64,000 nucleotides of DNA from CAZYJR01 sp964647905 (GCA_964647905.1 CAZYJR010000001.1:124001-188000), one strand, 5' to 3'. Positions 43,208-52,854 are shown, counted from the stretch's first letter. Numbers and translations are program-made. Notes: generated by a model not told the origin, from the letters alone.

Positions 43208-45439
43208 ATGAAGGCCTACTTGGAAGCCGAGAGACAGGACCTGCGCAGGAGACGCCGGGAGAGGTACATAATCACCCTTTTGATGGGGGTGATAATAGTC
43301 ATTACATGGCTCGGTTTCCGCGTATTCGATCTGGGGGTGGATCTGCCTCTTTCCAGAAGCCTCCTGATATTCGCACTGATCAATTTGAATGTAATACTCC
43401 TGCTGCTTCTTATTTTTTTAATAGTAAGAAATCTTGTAAAGCTTCTTTTCGAACGTAAAAAAACCATAATGGGGGCCAAACTTCGTACTAAGTTGGTCCT
43501 TGCATTTATTTTGCTATCCCTGGTTCCTACTATTCTCCTCTTTTTTGTCTCGGTCCAGTTCATATCCACTTCAATAGAATACTGGTTCAATTTACCAATT
43601 GAGCGGTCGCTGGAGACTTCCCTGGAGGTGGGCCAGAGCTATTATGACAAGAAGGCCGAGGAGATCTTCGGGTTCGGGAACAACATGAGCCGCCTCATTA
43701 CATATCGGGGCTATATGCTTATATCCCGCAAGGAGGAACTCCAGAAATTCATCTCCGAGAAGCGGAGAGAATACGGACTCGCCTGCATCAAGGTCTTCAG
43801 CCGGGGACTGGACCCGAGGTCCGAGACCAGGAGCGAAGGCATCGACCTGAGCCCGTTTGACTTTCCTGATCCTTCTCTCCTCAGAAAGAGCCTAGAGCAG
43901 GGGATGGAGACAGAGGAGGTGCAGTCTTCCTCTCACGGCGACCTGGTTACCGGAGTGATCCCGGTCTTCAGCCGGACCGAGAGCAAGGCGGTTGTGGGGC
44001 TCATAAGCCTGTCCACATTCATTCCTGGAGCCTTCGTGAACAGGCTGGACGCCATAAGCCGGGGCCTGGAGGAGTACAAGCAGCTAAAGATCCTGAAGAG
44101 GCCCATCAAGATCAGCCACATGATCACCCTGTCAATAGTGACTCTATTGATAATATTCTCCTCCATATGGTTCGGATTCTATCTATCCAAAGGTATTACT
44201 GTGCCCATCCAAGAGCTGGCCCAAGCAACACGGAGAATCGCCTCCGGGGACTATGAGGTGTTCATCGACTTGGAAAGCCAGGACGAGATCGGGGACCTGG
44301 TCCATTCGTTCAACAGTATGACCATGGATCTCAAGCAGAGCAAGAAGAAGCTGGAAGAGGCCAATGAAGAGCTTATAAGGAGCAATATAGAGCTGGAGCA
44401 GCGCCGCCTCTATATGGAGATCGTCCTGGCGAATGTTGCCGCAGGGGTGGTCTCGGCCGACGCCCAAGGCAAGATCCTGACCATGAACAAGTCGGCCGAG
44501 CGAATGCTCCAGGTCCGGCGGGAGGACATCCTGGGGCGGCATTACAGAGAGTTGATAGGCGAGGAGTATGTAAAGCTGATAAACGGTCTTTTCGAGGACG
44601 GGAGCCTCTTCCGGAAGGGATTCCTGGAGAGGCAGATTCGGCTCCCGGTGGGCGACAGGACCCTGACGCTGCTGGTGCACTTAAACGTTCTCTGGGACGA
44701 CAAGGGCGATTATCTGGGCCTGGTGGCGGTTTTCGAAGACCTGACAGAGATAGAGAAGGCCCAGAGAATGGCTGCCTGGCGTGAAGTGGCCCGCCGCATC
44801 GCCCACGAGGTCAAGAATCCCCTGACCCCGATACAGCTCTCCGCCCAGAGGCTCAAGAAGAGGTACGGCCAGAAGCTGGGCCGCGAGGACGGTAAGGTGT
44901 TCGAGGAGTGTACCGAGATGATCATCAACCAGGTGGAGGCGCTGAAGTGGCTGGTGAACGAGTTTTCCAGCTTCGCCAGGATGCCCAGCCTTGATCCTCG
45001 GCCTGAGGACCTGGAGACGGTCGTACGGGATGCAGTGAGCCTTTATCGGGAGGCCGAGACCGGGGTGCGGATCAACGTGCGCGCCGACCCCGAGCTTCCC
45101 CTGGTAAGCGTGGACAAGGAGCAGATCAAGCGGGTGATGATAAATCTACTGGACAACGCCATTGGAGCCATGGAGGGTAAGGGCGAAGTTGTCATCGGAT
45201 TGAGATACGACTGCGATCAGGGAGCCGTCTGTTTGGAAGTCGCCGACAGCGGAAAGGGCATACCTCCGGATCACAAGGCCCGGCTCTTTGAGCCGTATTT
45301 TTCCACCAAGAAGCACGGCACGGGCCTGGGACTGGCTATCGTCAATACCATCGTAAGCGATCACCACGGGACCATAAGGGTGGAGGACAATGTCCCGCGC
45401 GGTAGCCGGTTCATAGTGGAATTGCCGCTCAAAGGGTAG
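43208..45439 (+). CDS. NtrY-like membrane sensor histidine kinase
   Basis: The 743-residue kinase has three N-terminal membrane helices (about 23-45, 58-82 and 96-118), an extracytoplasmic region (about 120-300), and a further membrane helix (about 305-325). A HAMP domain (about 330-385), a PAS domain (about 405-510), HisKA with the H-box RRIAHEVKNPLTPIQLS, and an ATPase domain with NLLDNAIGAM, DSGKGIPPD and GTGLGLAIV follow. This is the NtrY layout. No NtrX-type regulator gene follows; the next gene is kdtA, so its partner is elsewhere. The first ~300 bases of the gene's membrane part are AT-rich. Confidence 0.87.
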   Translation: MKAYLEAERQDLRRRRRERYIITLLMGVIIVITWLGFRVFDLGVDLPLSRSLLIFALINLNVILLLLLIFLIVRNLVKLLFERKKTIMGAKLRTKLVLAFILLSLVPTILLFFVSVQFISTSIEYWFNLPIERSLETSLEVGQSYYDKKAEEIFGFGNNMSRLITYRGYMLISRKEELQKFISEKRREYGLACIKVFSRGLDPRSETRSEGIDLSPFDFPDPSLLRKSLEQGMETEEVQSSSHGDLVTGVIPVFSRTESKAVVGLISLSTFIPGAFVNRLDAISRGLEEYKQLKILKRPIKISHMITLSIVTLLIIFSSIWFGFYLSKGITVPIQELAQATRRIASGDYEVFIDLESQDEIGDLVHSFNSMTMDLKQSKKKLEEANEELIRSNIELEQRRLYMEIVLANVAAGVVSADAQGKILTMNKSAERMLQVRREDILGRHYRELIGEEYVKLINGLFEDGSLFRKGFLERQIRLPVGDRTLTLLVHLNVLWDDKGDYLGLVAVFEDLTEIEKAQRMAAWREVARRIAHEVKNPLTPIQLSAQRLKKRYGQKLGREDGKVFEECTEMIINQVEALKWLVNEFSSFARMPSLDPRPEDLETVVRDAVSLYREAETGVRINVRADPELPLVSVDKEQIKRVMINLLDNAIGAMEGKGEVVIGLRYDCDQGAVCLEVADSGKGIPPDHKARLFEPYFSTKKHGTGLGLAIVNTIVSDHHGTIRVEDNVPRGSRFIVELPLKG

Positions 45440-45473
45440 GGATCCCCGGCGGCCGGCGGGCGGAAGGAACCCG

Positions 45474-46733
45474 ATGCTTCTATACCATTTGCTGTGGACT
45501 ATAGCCCTCTTGCCGGCTGTTCCGGCCGTGGCCTCGGGCAGACCAGTGCGCTTGAGGGAGAGGCTGGCACCCCGGCTGGGGGCGAATCGTCCGGGCCCCG
45601 GCTCGCTCTGGGTGCACGCTCTCTCGGTGGGGGAGGTGCTCTCCGCCGTTCCCTTGGTCAAGGGGATGGCGGCCCGATTCCCGGAAAGGGATCTGGCCCT
45701 GACCGTAACCACCAGGCAGGGCATGGAAGTGGCCGAAAAGGAATTGGCCGGACGGGTAGGCTCAATGGCGTTCATGCCTATTGACCACTGGCTGGCCTAC
45801 GGCAGGGTGGCGAGGTTTTTCCGTCCCTCCGTGTTCGTCTTGGTGGAGACCGATCTGTGGCCCGGCCTCTTGTCTTACTTGCGCGGGAGAGGCGTTCCGG
45901 CGGTCGTGGTAAACGGCCGGATATCGCCCAGGACCTTTAGGAGGCATCGACGGATGAGGCCTCTGTCCCGCTTACTGCTGGGTGTCCCGCACAAGTGGAT
46001 GGTTCAGTCCCGGCCGGACTTGATGCGCTTGCTGGATCTGGGGGTGGATCCGGCAAGAGTCTCGGTGGCCGGAAACATCAAGTTCGATACCGAGCCCCCT
46101 CCACTCGGGGACGTTGGGAGATCCGACCTGGCCAAGGCCTTGGGCGTCAAGCCCGGGGGGTTGACCTGGGTGGCAGGGAGCACCCATGAGGGAGAAGAAA
46201 AGATGGTCCTTGAAGCGCTGGCCGGTCTGAAGGGGCGTTTCCCGGATCTCAGACTGGTGCTGGCGCCCAGGCGGGTGGAGAGGGCCGCCGAGGTGGAGGC
46301 CCTTGCCCGGGAAAAGGGGTTCCTTACCGCCAGGCGAAGCGATGCCGAGCCTGACAAGGCCGGGGCCGATGTGGTGGTGGTGGATTCCATGGGTGAGCTC
46401 AAGAAGATTTACTCGCTCGCATCCGTGGCTTTTGTGGGAGGAAGTCTGGTACCGGCCGGCGGGCACAACCTCCTTGAACCCGCCATGTGGGATAAGCCCG
46501 TGCTCTTCGGCCCATACGTACACAACTTCGAGACCATGTCCGAGCTGCTCATCGAGGCGGGCGGCGGAGAGACGGTCCGGAGTGTGGATGAGCTCCAGGG
46601 GGCGGTTGTACGCCTCTTGGCCGGCGGAGGATCGGCGCGGCGCATGGGCCTGAGGGCGGGCGAGTTCGTGCGGTCCAACCGGGGCGCACTCGGCCGTGTA
46701 CTCGATGAGCTGGAGAGGCTCCTTGCCCGATGA
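45474..46733 (+). CDS. waaA: 3-deoxy-D-manno-octulosonic acid (Kdo) transferase
   Basis: WaaA/KdtA adds Kdo to lipid IVA at the inner membrane. The 419-residue GT30 enzyme has WVHALSVGEVLSAVPLV with the catalytic Glu (about 55), LTVTTRQGMEVAEK, VETDLWPGLL, VNGRISPRTFRR, and the C-terminal FVGGSLVPAGGHNLLEPAMWDKPVLFGP in fragments, all diagnostic. The N terminus has a hydrophobic anchor (LLWTIALLPAVPAV). It overlaps lpxK by 4 bp. Confidence 0.94.
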   Translation: MLLYHLLWTIALLPAVPAVASGRPVRLRERLAPRLGANRPGPGSLWVHALSVGEVLSAVPLVKGMAARFPERDLALTVTTRQGMEVAEKELAGRVGSMAFMPIDHWLAYGRVARFFRPSVFVLVETDLWPGLLSYLRGRGVPAVVVNGRISPRTFRRHRRMRPLSRLLLGVPHKWMVQSRPDLMRLLDLGVDPARVSVAGNIKFDTEPPPLGDVGRSDLAKALGVKPGGLTWVAGSTHEGEEKMVLEALAGLKGRFPDLRLVLAPRRVERAAEVEALAREKGFLTARRSDAEPDKAGADVVVVDSMGELKKIYSLASVAFVGGSLVPAGGHNLLEPAMWDKPVLFGPYVHNFETMSELLIEAGGGETVRSVDELQGAVVRLLAGGGSARRMGLRAGEFVRSNRGALGRVLDELERLLAR

Positions 46734-47824
46734 GGATCGACTGGGACAGAATACATTTCCGCCGGGGAGCGGGACCCCTGACGCCGATCTTGGCAGCGGG
46801 CTCGACCCTTTATTGCATGGGCCTGCGATTGCATCAGGCGTTCATCGCGATCCGCAAGCCCGAATCGCTTCCCGGTTTTGTTGTTAGTATCGGGAATCTT
46901 ACCGCCGGGGGGACCGGCAAGACCCCGGGGGCGGCCATGCTGGCCCAGTGGGCACAGGGTCTGGGGTGCCGCCCGGTGATTCTCTCCAGGGGATACGGCC
47001 GGACCAGGGCCGGGGCCGCCGTCGAGGTGCTGGACGGCCGAAAGCCCGGACCTGATCCCGACCGGGTCGGGGACGAGCCCTGCCTCCTCTCCCGCTTGGT
47101 CCCGGGAGTCCCTGTGGTGGTGTCCGGGAGCCGCCATACCGGGGGGCTCTATGCGCACGAGGTCCTGCGGTCCGACTTCTTTATCCTGGATGACGGGTTT
47201 CAGCACCGCATGTTGAGGAGAGACTTGGATATCGTCCTCCTGGACGCAAAGGATCCTCTGGGCAACGGCCGCTTGCTGCCATGGGGCCCGCTGAGAGAGC
47301 CCTTGTGCGGGCTGGAGCGGGCGGACGCACTTGTCCTTACCCGCTGCGGGGAGGGAGATGAAGGCCCGGGCCTGGAGCTTGCGGGCCGATTCCCGGAAAA
47401 GCCTGTTTTCAGGAGCAGGCACGCCGCCCTGGAGGCGGTTTTCCCGGGGAGACGCCTGAGGAAGCCCCCTGTCTTTCTCCAGGGCAAGAGAGTGGCGGCC
47501 TTCTCCGGGATCGCACGCCCCGGGGTCTTCTGCCGGACACTGGAGCGCCTGGGAGCCGAGGTGGTCGAGTTTCGCGCCTTCCGGGACCATCACCGATTCA
47601 CACGGGAGGAGCTTGATTCATTGAAGTCCTTGAGGGATGCCTCGGAAGCCGACTGCCTGATCACCACGGAGAAGGACTGGGTGAGGGCCGAGCGCATACT
47701 CGCAGCGGATCCTGCAGCCGGGTTCCTGAGGATAGGGATGGAAATGATCCCGGATTCAGGCCCCTTCTTTTCCCTGGTAAGAGGGCTTTCACGCCGCTCA
47801 GGGGTATTGCCGGAGGAGAATTGA
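46730..47824 (+). CDS. lpxK: Tetraacyldisaccharide 4'-kinase
   Basis: LpxK phosphorylates the lipid A disaccharide. The 364-residue protein has the P-loop segment SIGNLTAGGTGKTP (about 56-69), RGYGRT, VGDEPCLL, and the FILDDGFQHRMLRRDLDIVLLDA block around residues 150-172 with the catalytic Asp. The order waaA-lpxK-lpxL with overlaps shows an operon. Its stop overlaps the TTG start of the next gene. Confidence 0.95.
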   Translation: MRIDWDRIHFRRGAGPLTPILAAGSTLYCMGLRLHQAFIAIRKPESLPGFVVSIGNLTAGGTGKTPGAAMLAQWAQGLGCRPVILSRGYGRTRAGAAVEVLDGRKPGPDPDRVGDEPCLLSRLVPGVPVVVSGSRHTGGLYAHEVLRSDFFILDDGFQHRMLRRDLDIVLLDAKDPLGNGRLLPWGPLREPLCGLERADALVLTRCGEGDEGPGLELAGRFPEKPVFRSRHAALEAVFPGRRLRKPPVFLQGKRVAAFSGIARPGVFCRTLERLGAEVVEFRAFRDHHRFTREELDSLKSLRDASEADCLITTEKDWVRAERILAADPAAGFLRIGMEMIPDSGPFFSLVRGLSRRSGVLPEEN

Positions 47825-48762
47825 TCGGGGAGCGAGCGACATATAGAGCCCTCTACTTGCTGGTCAAGGCCATGTCCCTCATCCCTCTCCCTGTGGGACA
47901 ATTCCTGGGGTGTATGCTGGGTACGGCCGGGGCCATGGTCCCGGCCCCGCGCCTGAGAGTGGCCCTGGAGAACATGCGGGCATCGTTCGGCCGGGAGATG
48001 GGGGAGAGGGGAATAAGGGCGCTCTACCGGCGCATGTTCAGGCACTTCGGCCGGATGGTCTTCGAGGTCCCGCACATCCTTCGCATGACAGGGAGAAACC
48101 AGGAGCGCTACGTGAGATTCGAGAACGAGCATCATCTGCTGGACGCCCTGGCCATGGGCCGCGGAGTACTCATCCTGACCGGCCACTTCGGCAACTGGGA
48201 GCTTTTCTCGGCGGCCTTCACCCTGAGGTACAACGGGGGCGGAATCGTAGTGCGGCCGGTGGATTCACCCGCGGTCAACCGGCTCTTGGAGGACCTCAGG
48301 GGCCGGTTCGGGGCCGAGATCATCCCGAAGCAGAAAGGTATGCGCAGGATCCTGGGAGCGCTCAGGCAGGGAAAGGCGGTGGGAATCCTGTTGGACCAAA
48401 ATGTTGATTGGTACGAAGGGGCCTTTGTACCCTTCCTGGGGCGGAGGGCCTGCACTAACAAGGGCCTGGCCCTTTTGGCCCTGAGGACCGGGGCCCCGGT
48501 GATACCCGCTTTTCCCGTGCGCCGGCCGGACGGGGGATATGTGGCGGCGTTCGAACCGCCTTTGGGTTTGAGTATCTCAGGAGACAAGCGGAGGGACGCC
48601 GAGGACAACACCGCCCTTTTCACCTCGGTTATAGAGCGCTATGTAAGGGCCCACCCGGACCATTGGTTTTGGTTCCACCGCAGGTGGAAGACCCTGCCTT
48701 ACTGCCGTATCCCGCGTTCCCATGGGGGAGCACCGGGCCCGGATGGGAGGCGGGGGTCATGA
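47821..48762 (+). CDS. lpxL: Lipid A biosynthesis lauroyl/myristoyl acyltransferase
   Basis: This 313-residue LpxL/HtrB-family enzyme adds secondary acyl chains to lipid A. It has an N-terminal hydrophobic anchor, the catalytic motif LTGHFGNWELF (HxxxxE-type, about 121-131), GRFGAEIIPKQKGMRR, LLDQNVDWYEGAFVPFLGRRA and, near the end, HPDHWFWFHRRWK. The start is TTG, overlapping the lpxK stop. Its last codons overlap the waaF ATG. Confidence 0.92.
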   Translation: MIGERATYRALYLLVKAMSLIPLPVGQFLGCMLGTAGAMVPAPRLRVALENMRASFGREMGERGIRALYRRMFRHFGRMVFEVPHILRMTGRNQERYVRFENEHHLLDALAMGRGVLILTGHFGNWELFSAAFTLRYNGGGIVVRPVDSPAVNRLLEDLRGRFGAEIIPKQKGMRRILGALRQGKAVGILLDQNVDWYEGAFVPFLGRRACTNKGLALLALRTGAPVIPAFPVRRPDGGYVAAFEPPLGLSISGDKRRDAEDNTALFTSVIERYVRAHPDHWFWFHRRWKTLPYCRIPRSHGGAPGPDGRRGS

Positions 48763-49880
48763 CCAGGCCGTTAGGTGAGAGCAAACAGGGACTGGAGCGC
48801 ATCCTGGTGAGGGCCTCCAATTGGGTGGGGGACGTGGTTATGGGGCTTCCCGCATTGGAGGCCGTGAAGGCGGGGTTCCCGGAAAGCCGGCTCACGGTCC
48901 TGGCCAGGCCGTGGGTGACTGAGCTTTTCGAGGCTCATCCGGCAGTCGGTGAGGTCATGGAGATTCGGAAGGGAAAGGGGCTTGGGGGCTCCGTGGCCGA
49001 GGTCCTGCGGGTCTCCTCCAGGGTAAGAGAGAGGAGCTTCAATATGGCCGTGCTCTTTCAGAACGCCTTTGAAGCCGCCCTTATCTCGAGGCTCGGCGGC
49101 ATACCCATCCGCGTGGGATACGACACGGACTGGAGGGGGCCGCTCCTCTCACACCCCGTGCCCAAGCCAGGCAGGGCGCACGGTAAACACCAGGTAGACT
49201 ATTACCTCGACCTGGTCAGGCTCGGGCTGGGCCTTGAGCTCGATTGCAAGGAGCCCCGCTTGTTCTTGAGCCGGGAAGCGCACGAGCGGGCGAAGTCTTT
49301 GCTGGCGCGTGCAGCCTCGGGGAGCGGGGAGATGATTCTGGGGGTGGCTCCGGGGGCCGCGTTCGGGCCGGCCAAACGCTGGCCGCCGGAGAGATTCGCC
49401 AAGACGGCGGATAGGGCCGCCTCCACATGGGGGGCCAGGACGGTCATCTTCGGCAGCCGGCAGGACTCAGCAGTGTGCGGCCAAATGGAGTCCCTCATGG
49501 AACACCGGCCGGTCAACCTCTGCGGGAGTACCGGCCTTGGTGAAGCAGCAGGCCTGATCGCCTGCTGCAGTCTTTTCCTGACCAACGACTCGGGACTCAT
49601 GCATGTCTCGGCGGCCCTGGGTGTTCCCACGGTGGCCGTATTCGGGTCCACCGATCCCCACGCCACCGGGCCCAGGGGCAGGCTTTGCCGGGTGGTCCGC
49701 CTGGAGGTGGACTGCTCGCCTTGCCTCAGGCCGACCTGTCCCAGGGACTTCTCCTGCATGTTGGGGGTGAGTGAGGGGATGGTGTGGAGGGAGATGGAGC
49801 TCTTGGTCCGGGGATTTCCCGGGCCCGGCTCCGGGGAGATACTGCAGGAGCCCTGCCGGCTGATTGGAAAAAGGAGTTGA
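48759..49880 (+). CDS. waaF: ADP-heptose:LPS heptosyltransferase II
   Basis: The 373-residue GT9 transferase adds heptose to the LPS inner core. It starts at the ATG overlapping the lpxL stop (GGGAGG just upstream); the frame itself extends 32 codons further up. Motifs are RASNWVGDVVMGLPALEAVK (about 22-41), GVAPGAAFGPAKRWPPERF, and LTNDSGLMHVSAALGVPTVAVFGSTDP. The last region's NDSG plus GST.P pattern is the ADP-heptose site. Cysteines near the end (SPCLRPTCPRDFSC) are usual in anaerobes. Confidence 0.92.
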   Translation: MTRPLGESKQGLERILVRASNWVGDVVMGLPALEAVKAGFPESRLTVLARPWVTELFEAHPAVGEVMEIRKGKGLGGSVAEVLRVSSRVRERSFNMAVLFQNAFEAALISRLGGIPIRVGYDTDWRGPLLSHPVPKPGRAHGKHQVDYYLDLVRLGLGLELDCKEPRLFLSREAHERAKSLLARAASGSGEMILGVAPGAAFGPAKRWPPERFAKTADRAASTWGARTVIFGSRQDSAVCGQMESLMEHRPVNLCGSTGLGEAAGLIACCSLFLTNDSGLMHVSAALGVPTVAVFGSTDPHATGPRGRLCRVVRLEVDCSPCLRPTCPRDFSCMLGVSEGMVWREMELLVRGFPGPGSGEILQEPCRLIGKRS

Positions 49881-49882
49881 TT

Positions 49883-50473
49883 GTGGGGTTTCCAGCTGTT
49901 TTTTTGGATAGGGACGGCACCATCAATGAGCAGATGGGGTATATAAACCACCCCACTCGATTCGTCCTGTTGCCCAAATCCGCCCGGGCCATCAGGCGTT
50001 TGAACCAGGCAGGGGTGCTGGCCATCGTGATCTCCAACCAGTCCGGGGTGGCCCGCGGGTACTTCCCGGTGAGCCTGGTTCACCGGGTCCATGAGATCAT
50101 GAAGGAGGAATTGGCGGTCAAAGGCGCCCGGGTGGACGACATACTCTTCTGCCCTCACCACCCGGACGGGACGGTGAAGGAGTACGCAGTGAGGTGCGGG
50201 TGCCGCAAGCCTCTCCCAGGGCTGGTGGAGGAGGCGAGAAAACGCTTGGGCGTGGACATGGGGCGTTCCTTCGTGGTCGGGGATCGTTGCTCCGACCTTG
50301 AACTGGCCGCGGGGTGCGGCCTTCCGGGCATATTGGTGGAAACGGGTTACGGGTTGGGGGAGGTGGAGCACGTGCTCCCCTTGAAAGGGATCCGGCCTGA
50401 CCACGTGGCGGCGGACCTGGATGGGGCTGTCACCTGGATCCTGGAGAGGAACAAGGAAATTGCGGCGGTCTGA
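49883..50473 (+). CDS. gmhB: D-glycero-beta-D-manno-heptose 1,7-bisphosphate 7-phosphatase
   Basis: GmhB is a HAD-family phosphatase in ADP-heptose synthesis. From the GTG at 49883 (AAGGAG at 49871-49876) the protein has 196 residues. It shows FLDRDGTINEQ with both catalytic aspartates (about 8-10), the zinc loop CPHHPDG plus CGCRKPLPG, and VGDRCSDLELA near the C terminus. It lies 2 bp after waaF and overlaps waaC by 14 bp, in one heptose operon. Confidence 0.93.
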   Translation: MGFPAVFLDRDGTINEQMGYINHPTRFVLLPKSARAIRRLNQAGVLAIVISNQSGVARGYFPVSLVHRVHEIMKEELAVKGARVDDILFCPHHPDGTVKEYAVRCGCRKPLPGLVEEARKRLGVDMGRSFVVGDRCSDLELAAGCGLPGILVETGYGLGEVEHVLPLKGIRPDHVAADLDGAVTWILERNKEIAAV

Positions 50474-51539
50474 TCCCGGCAGTATCTTGATCGTGAAGCT
50501 GAGTTCGATCGGTGACGTGGTGCACACGCTGCCGTTCCTGGAGGTGCTTGCCGGCCGTTTCCCCCGGGCCGCGATAGACTGGCTGGTGGAGGAGGACTCC
50601 AGCGCCGTGCCGGCCGGCCACCCCGCGCTCAACCGCTTGATCGTCTCCAGACGGAGGTCGTGGCAGGGGGATTTCATATTGAACGGGCGGCGGAGAGGGG
50701 CCCTGGCCGAGGCCGGGAGATTTCTGAGAGAGCTCCGGGCCGTGCGCTACGACCTGGTGGTGGATCTCCAGGGGTTGCTCAAGAGCGCGGTCCTGACCTC
50801 CCTGGCCAGGGGAGAGAGGAAGGCAGGGCCCTCCGGCGGGAGGGAGTGCAGCCGGCTGGCTCTGAGCGAATCGCCAATACCCGTGGACTATGAACAGCAT
50901 GCCGTTGACAGGTATCTGACTGTGGCCCGGGCCCTCGGGTGCAGGGCCGAGGGCTGGCAAGGTCGCGTGCCGGTGGGGGCGGAGGACAAGCTGGCCGCCC
51001 GAGCCATCATGCATGCTTACAGGCTGAACCACGCCCCGGTGGTGGCGATCAACCCGGTTGCCAGATGGGAGACCAAGCTCTGGGCCCCGGAGCGGTTCTC
51101 GGTTCTTGCCGACAGGATGTCACGGGAGCTTGGTGTGTCGGTCCTCTTTACCGGCGGCCGGCGGGATCGTCCTTACATAGAGCGCATATTGGAGGCCTCC
51201 TCAACCAAGCCGCCCAATCTGGCCGGATTGACCTCTTTGAAGGAACTGGCCTGCCTCTATGAGAGATGCTCGCTGGTGGTGAGCACGGATACCGGGCCCA
51301 TGCACGTGGCTGCGGCCATGGGGTGCCCGGTGGTGGCGCTTTTCGGACCGACCGCTCCGTGGAGGACAGGGCCCTATGGGCCCGGCCACAGGGTGATCAG
51401 GGAGCCCATGGATTGCAGCCCGTGCTTTAGGAAGAACTGCAGCTCGAGGAGATGTATAGATGCCATTACACCGGGAGCGGTGATGAAGGAGGTGCGGGGC
51501 ATTTTGGCGGAGGGGGCGCACCTGAAGGCCGGTGGATAA
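50460..51539 (+). CDS. waaC: ADP-heptose:LPS heptosyltransferase I
   Basis: The 359-residue GT9 enzyme attaches the first heptose to Kdo. It begins SILIVKLSSIGDVVHTLPFLEVL within 30 residues of the start, and has the FPRAAIDWLVEE segment and VSTDTGPMHVAAAMGCPVVALFGPTAP. The TTG at 50460 is chosen because it lies at the end of gmhB with AAGGAA/AGAGGA upstream; no ATG fits. WaaC and WaaF are told apart by the Ile-Gly-Asp-Val-Val-His pattern near the N terminus here. Confidence 0.9.
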   Translation: MRRSDPGSILIVKLSSIGDVVHTLPFLEVLAGRFPRAAIDWLVEEDSSAVPAGHPALNRLIVSRRRSWQGDFILNGRRRGALAEAGRFLRELRAVRYDLVVDLQGLLKSAVLTSLARGERKAGPSGGRECSRLALSESPIPVDYEQHAVDRYLTVARALGCRAEGWQGRVPVGAEDKLAARAIMHAYRLNHAPVVAINPVARWETKLWAPERFSVLADRMSRELGVSVLFTGGRRDRPYIERILEASSTKPPNLAGLTSLKELACLYERCSLVVSTDTGPMHVAAAMGCPVVALFGPTAPWRTGPYGPGHRVIREPMDCSPCFRKNCSSRRCIDAITPGAVMKEVRGILAEGAHLKAGG

Positions 51540-51603
51540 GGCCTTGTAAGTAGTCCGCAATCCAATGTAAAATCCGGGTGATAATATACAGGAGGGAGAA
51601 AAG

Positions 51604-51774
51604 ATGGCCGTCAGCAAGGAGCTGTTGGATATCTTGGCCTGCCCCAAGTGCAAGGGCGAAGTTCGTTTGGAGGAAGACGGCAGCGGCTTGGTCTGCGATT
51701 CATGCAAGCTGTTTTACGAGATAAGAGACGATATTCCCATCATGCTCATAGATGAGGCGCGGCCCGTCGAATAA
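51604..51774 (+). CDS. Trm112-like / UPF0434 zinc-ribbon protein
   Basis: This 56-residue protein reads MAVSKELLDILACPKCKGEV at its start, then has a second CDSC pair near residue 40 and ends DIPIMLIDEARPVE. The two CxxC pairs and the IPIML tail are the hallmark of the YcaR/UPF0434 group of Trm112-like proteins. AGGAGGGAG precedes the ATG. It follows the heptose operon by 65 bp; in E. coli the same family sits next to lpxK. Its molecular role is not settled. Confidence 0.85.
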   Translation: MAVSKELLDILACPKCKGEVRLEEDGSGLVCDSCKLFYEIRDDIPIMLIDEARPVE

Positions 51775-51850
51775 GGGACCTGCTCCTATTGCAGAGGCAA
51801 GGATTCCGAGTCCCGAGGCGGGAGGGGATGACGGGGAGGAGTGATATCCT

Positions 51851-52849
51851 ATGGAAGGTAGAAGAATAATGTTGGTCTTTCCCGGCCAAGGTTCACAGTA
51901 TATAGGTATGGGCAAGGAATATTACGATGAATTCCCCTTTGTGCGGGAGATTTTTGAAGAGGCGAGCGATATCTTGGAATACGATTTAGGAGACCTGTGC
52001 TTCAAGACTCATCGTTTTGGTAAGTTGATGCATAGAGGGGCGGATTTAAACAGAACCATATATACCCAGCCGGCGGTCATGGTGGTTAGTTATGCCTGTT
52101 ATACCGTCCTGGAACACAGGTGCCGAGAAGAAGGCATTGCCTTGAATCCTTACCTGCTCGCAGGACACAGCCTGGGGGAGTACACCGCGATACTGGTCTC
52201 AGGCGCCGTTGATTTCAAGACCGCCTTGCGGCTGGTGACCAAGAGGGCGCAGTATATGACGGAGTCCGGGCAGGCATACCCGGACGCGGGGTTGATGGCG
52301 GTGGTGGACAAGAACTCGGAGCTGGATTACGACCAGATGTGGTTTCGTTGCAAGGACTTCGGGGTCTATGTGACCCTCAACAACACAAAGAACCAGATCG
52401 TTGTGGGCGGCTCAAAGAAGAGGCTGGGGGACCTGGCCAAGGAGATCAAGGCCGAGGGGAAGCTCGCCAAGCACCTGAAGGTGGAGGGTCCGTTCCACAC
52501 GCCGATAATGAAGCCTGCGGCGGACAAGTTCCGGAAAGAGATCAACAAGGCCGGGATAAGGATAGCGGCCAGGCCGGTGATGGCGAATGTATCGGCCGAG
52601 GCCATCGTGGATCCCAACCATATAAGGAGCGAGCTCTACGATCAGATCTACAAGGTGGTAAACTGGAGGGGGTCGATAGAAAAGGCGATCCGGAACGGAG
52701 GAGACCTCTTCCTGGAGGTGGGTCCCAAGAAGGTCCTCTCAGGAATGATAAAGGATATCGACCAGTCCATACCGGGTCTCAACGTCGAGGATATGGCCTC
52801 GCTGGACCGGACCATCGAGGTCCTCAAAGGCGACCTGCCGGAGGGCTGA
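51851..52849 (+). CDS. Malonyl-CoA:ACP transacylase-like acyltransferase
   Basis: The 332-residue FabD-fold enzyme has the N-terminal VFPGQGSQYIGMG motif, the nucleophile elbow AGHSLGEYTAI with the catalytic Ser (near 107), and GPFHTPIM with the catalytic His (near 218). A substrate-selecting Arg would be expected near 130; RLVTKRAQYM supplies one at about the right place. It is longer than typical FabD (~310) and stands alone, away from other fatty-acid genes. It is followed after 5 bp by an HMG-lyase-like gene. A stand-alone transacylase for another pathway is possible. Confidence 0.82.
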   Translation: MEGRRIMLVFPGQGSQYIGMGKEYYDEFPFVREIFEEASDILEYDLGDLCFKTHRFGKLMHRGADLNRTIYTQPAVMVVSYACYTVLEHRCREEGIALNPYLLAGHSLGEYTAILVSGAVDFKTALRLVTKRAQYMTESGQAYPDAGLMAVVDKNSELDYDQMWFRCKDFGVYVTLNNTKNQIVVGGSKKRLGDLAKEIKAEGKLAKHLKVEGPFHTPIMKPAADKFRKEINKAGIRIAARPVMANVSAEAIVDPNHIRSELYDQIYKVVNWRGSIEKAIRNGGDLFLEVGPKKVLSGMIKDIDQSIPGLNVEDMASLDRTIEVLKGDLPEG

Positions 52850-52854
52850 GCCCC

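Noticed and set aside
52339..52854. Long upstream extension of the HMG-lyase-like frame
   Set aside because: It lies inside the FabD-like gene in another frame; the GTG at 52855 with GGAGGG 9 bp upstream and the start of homology decide the real start.
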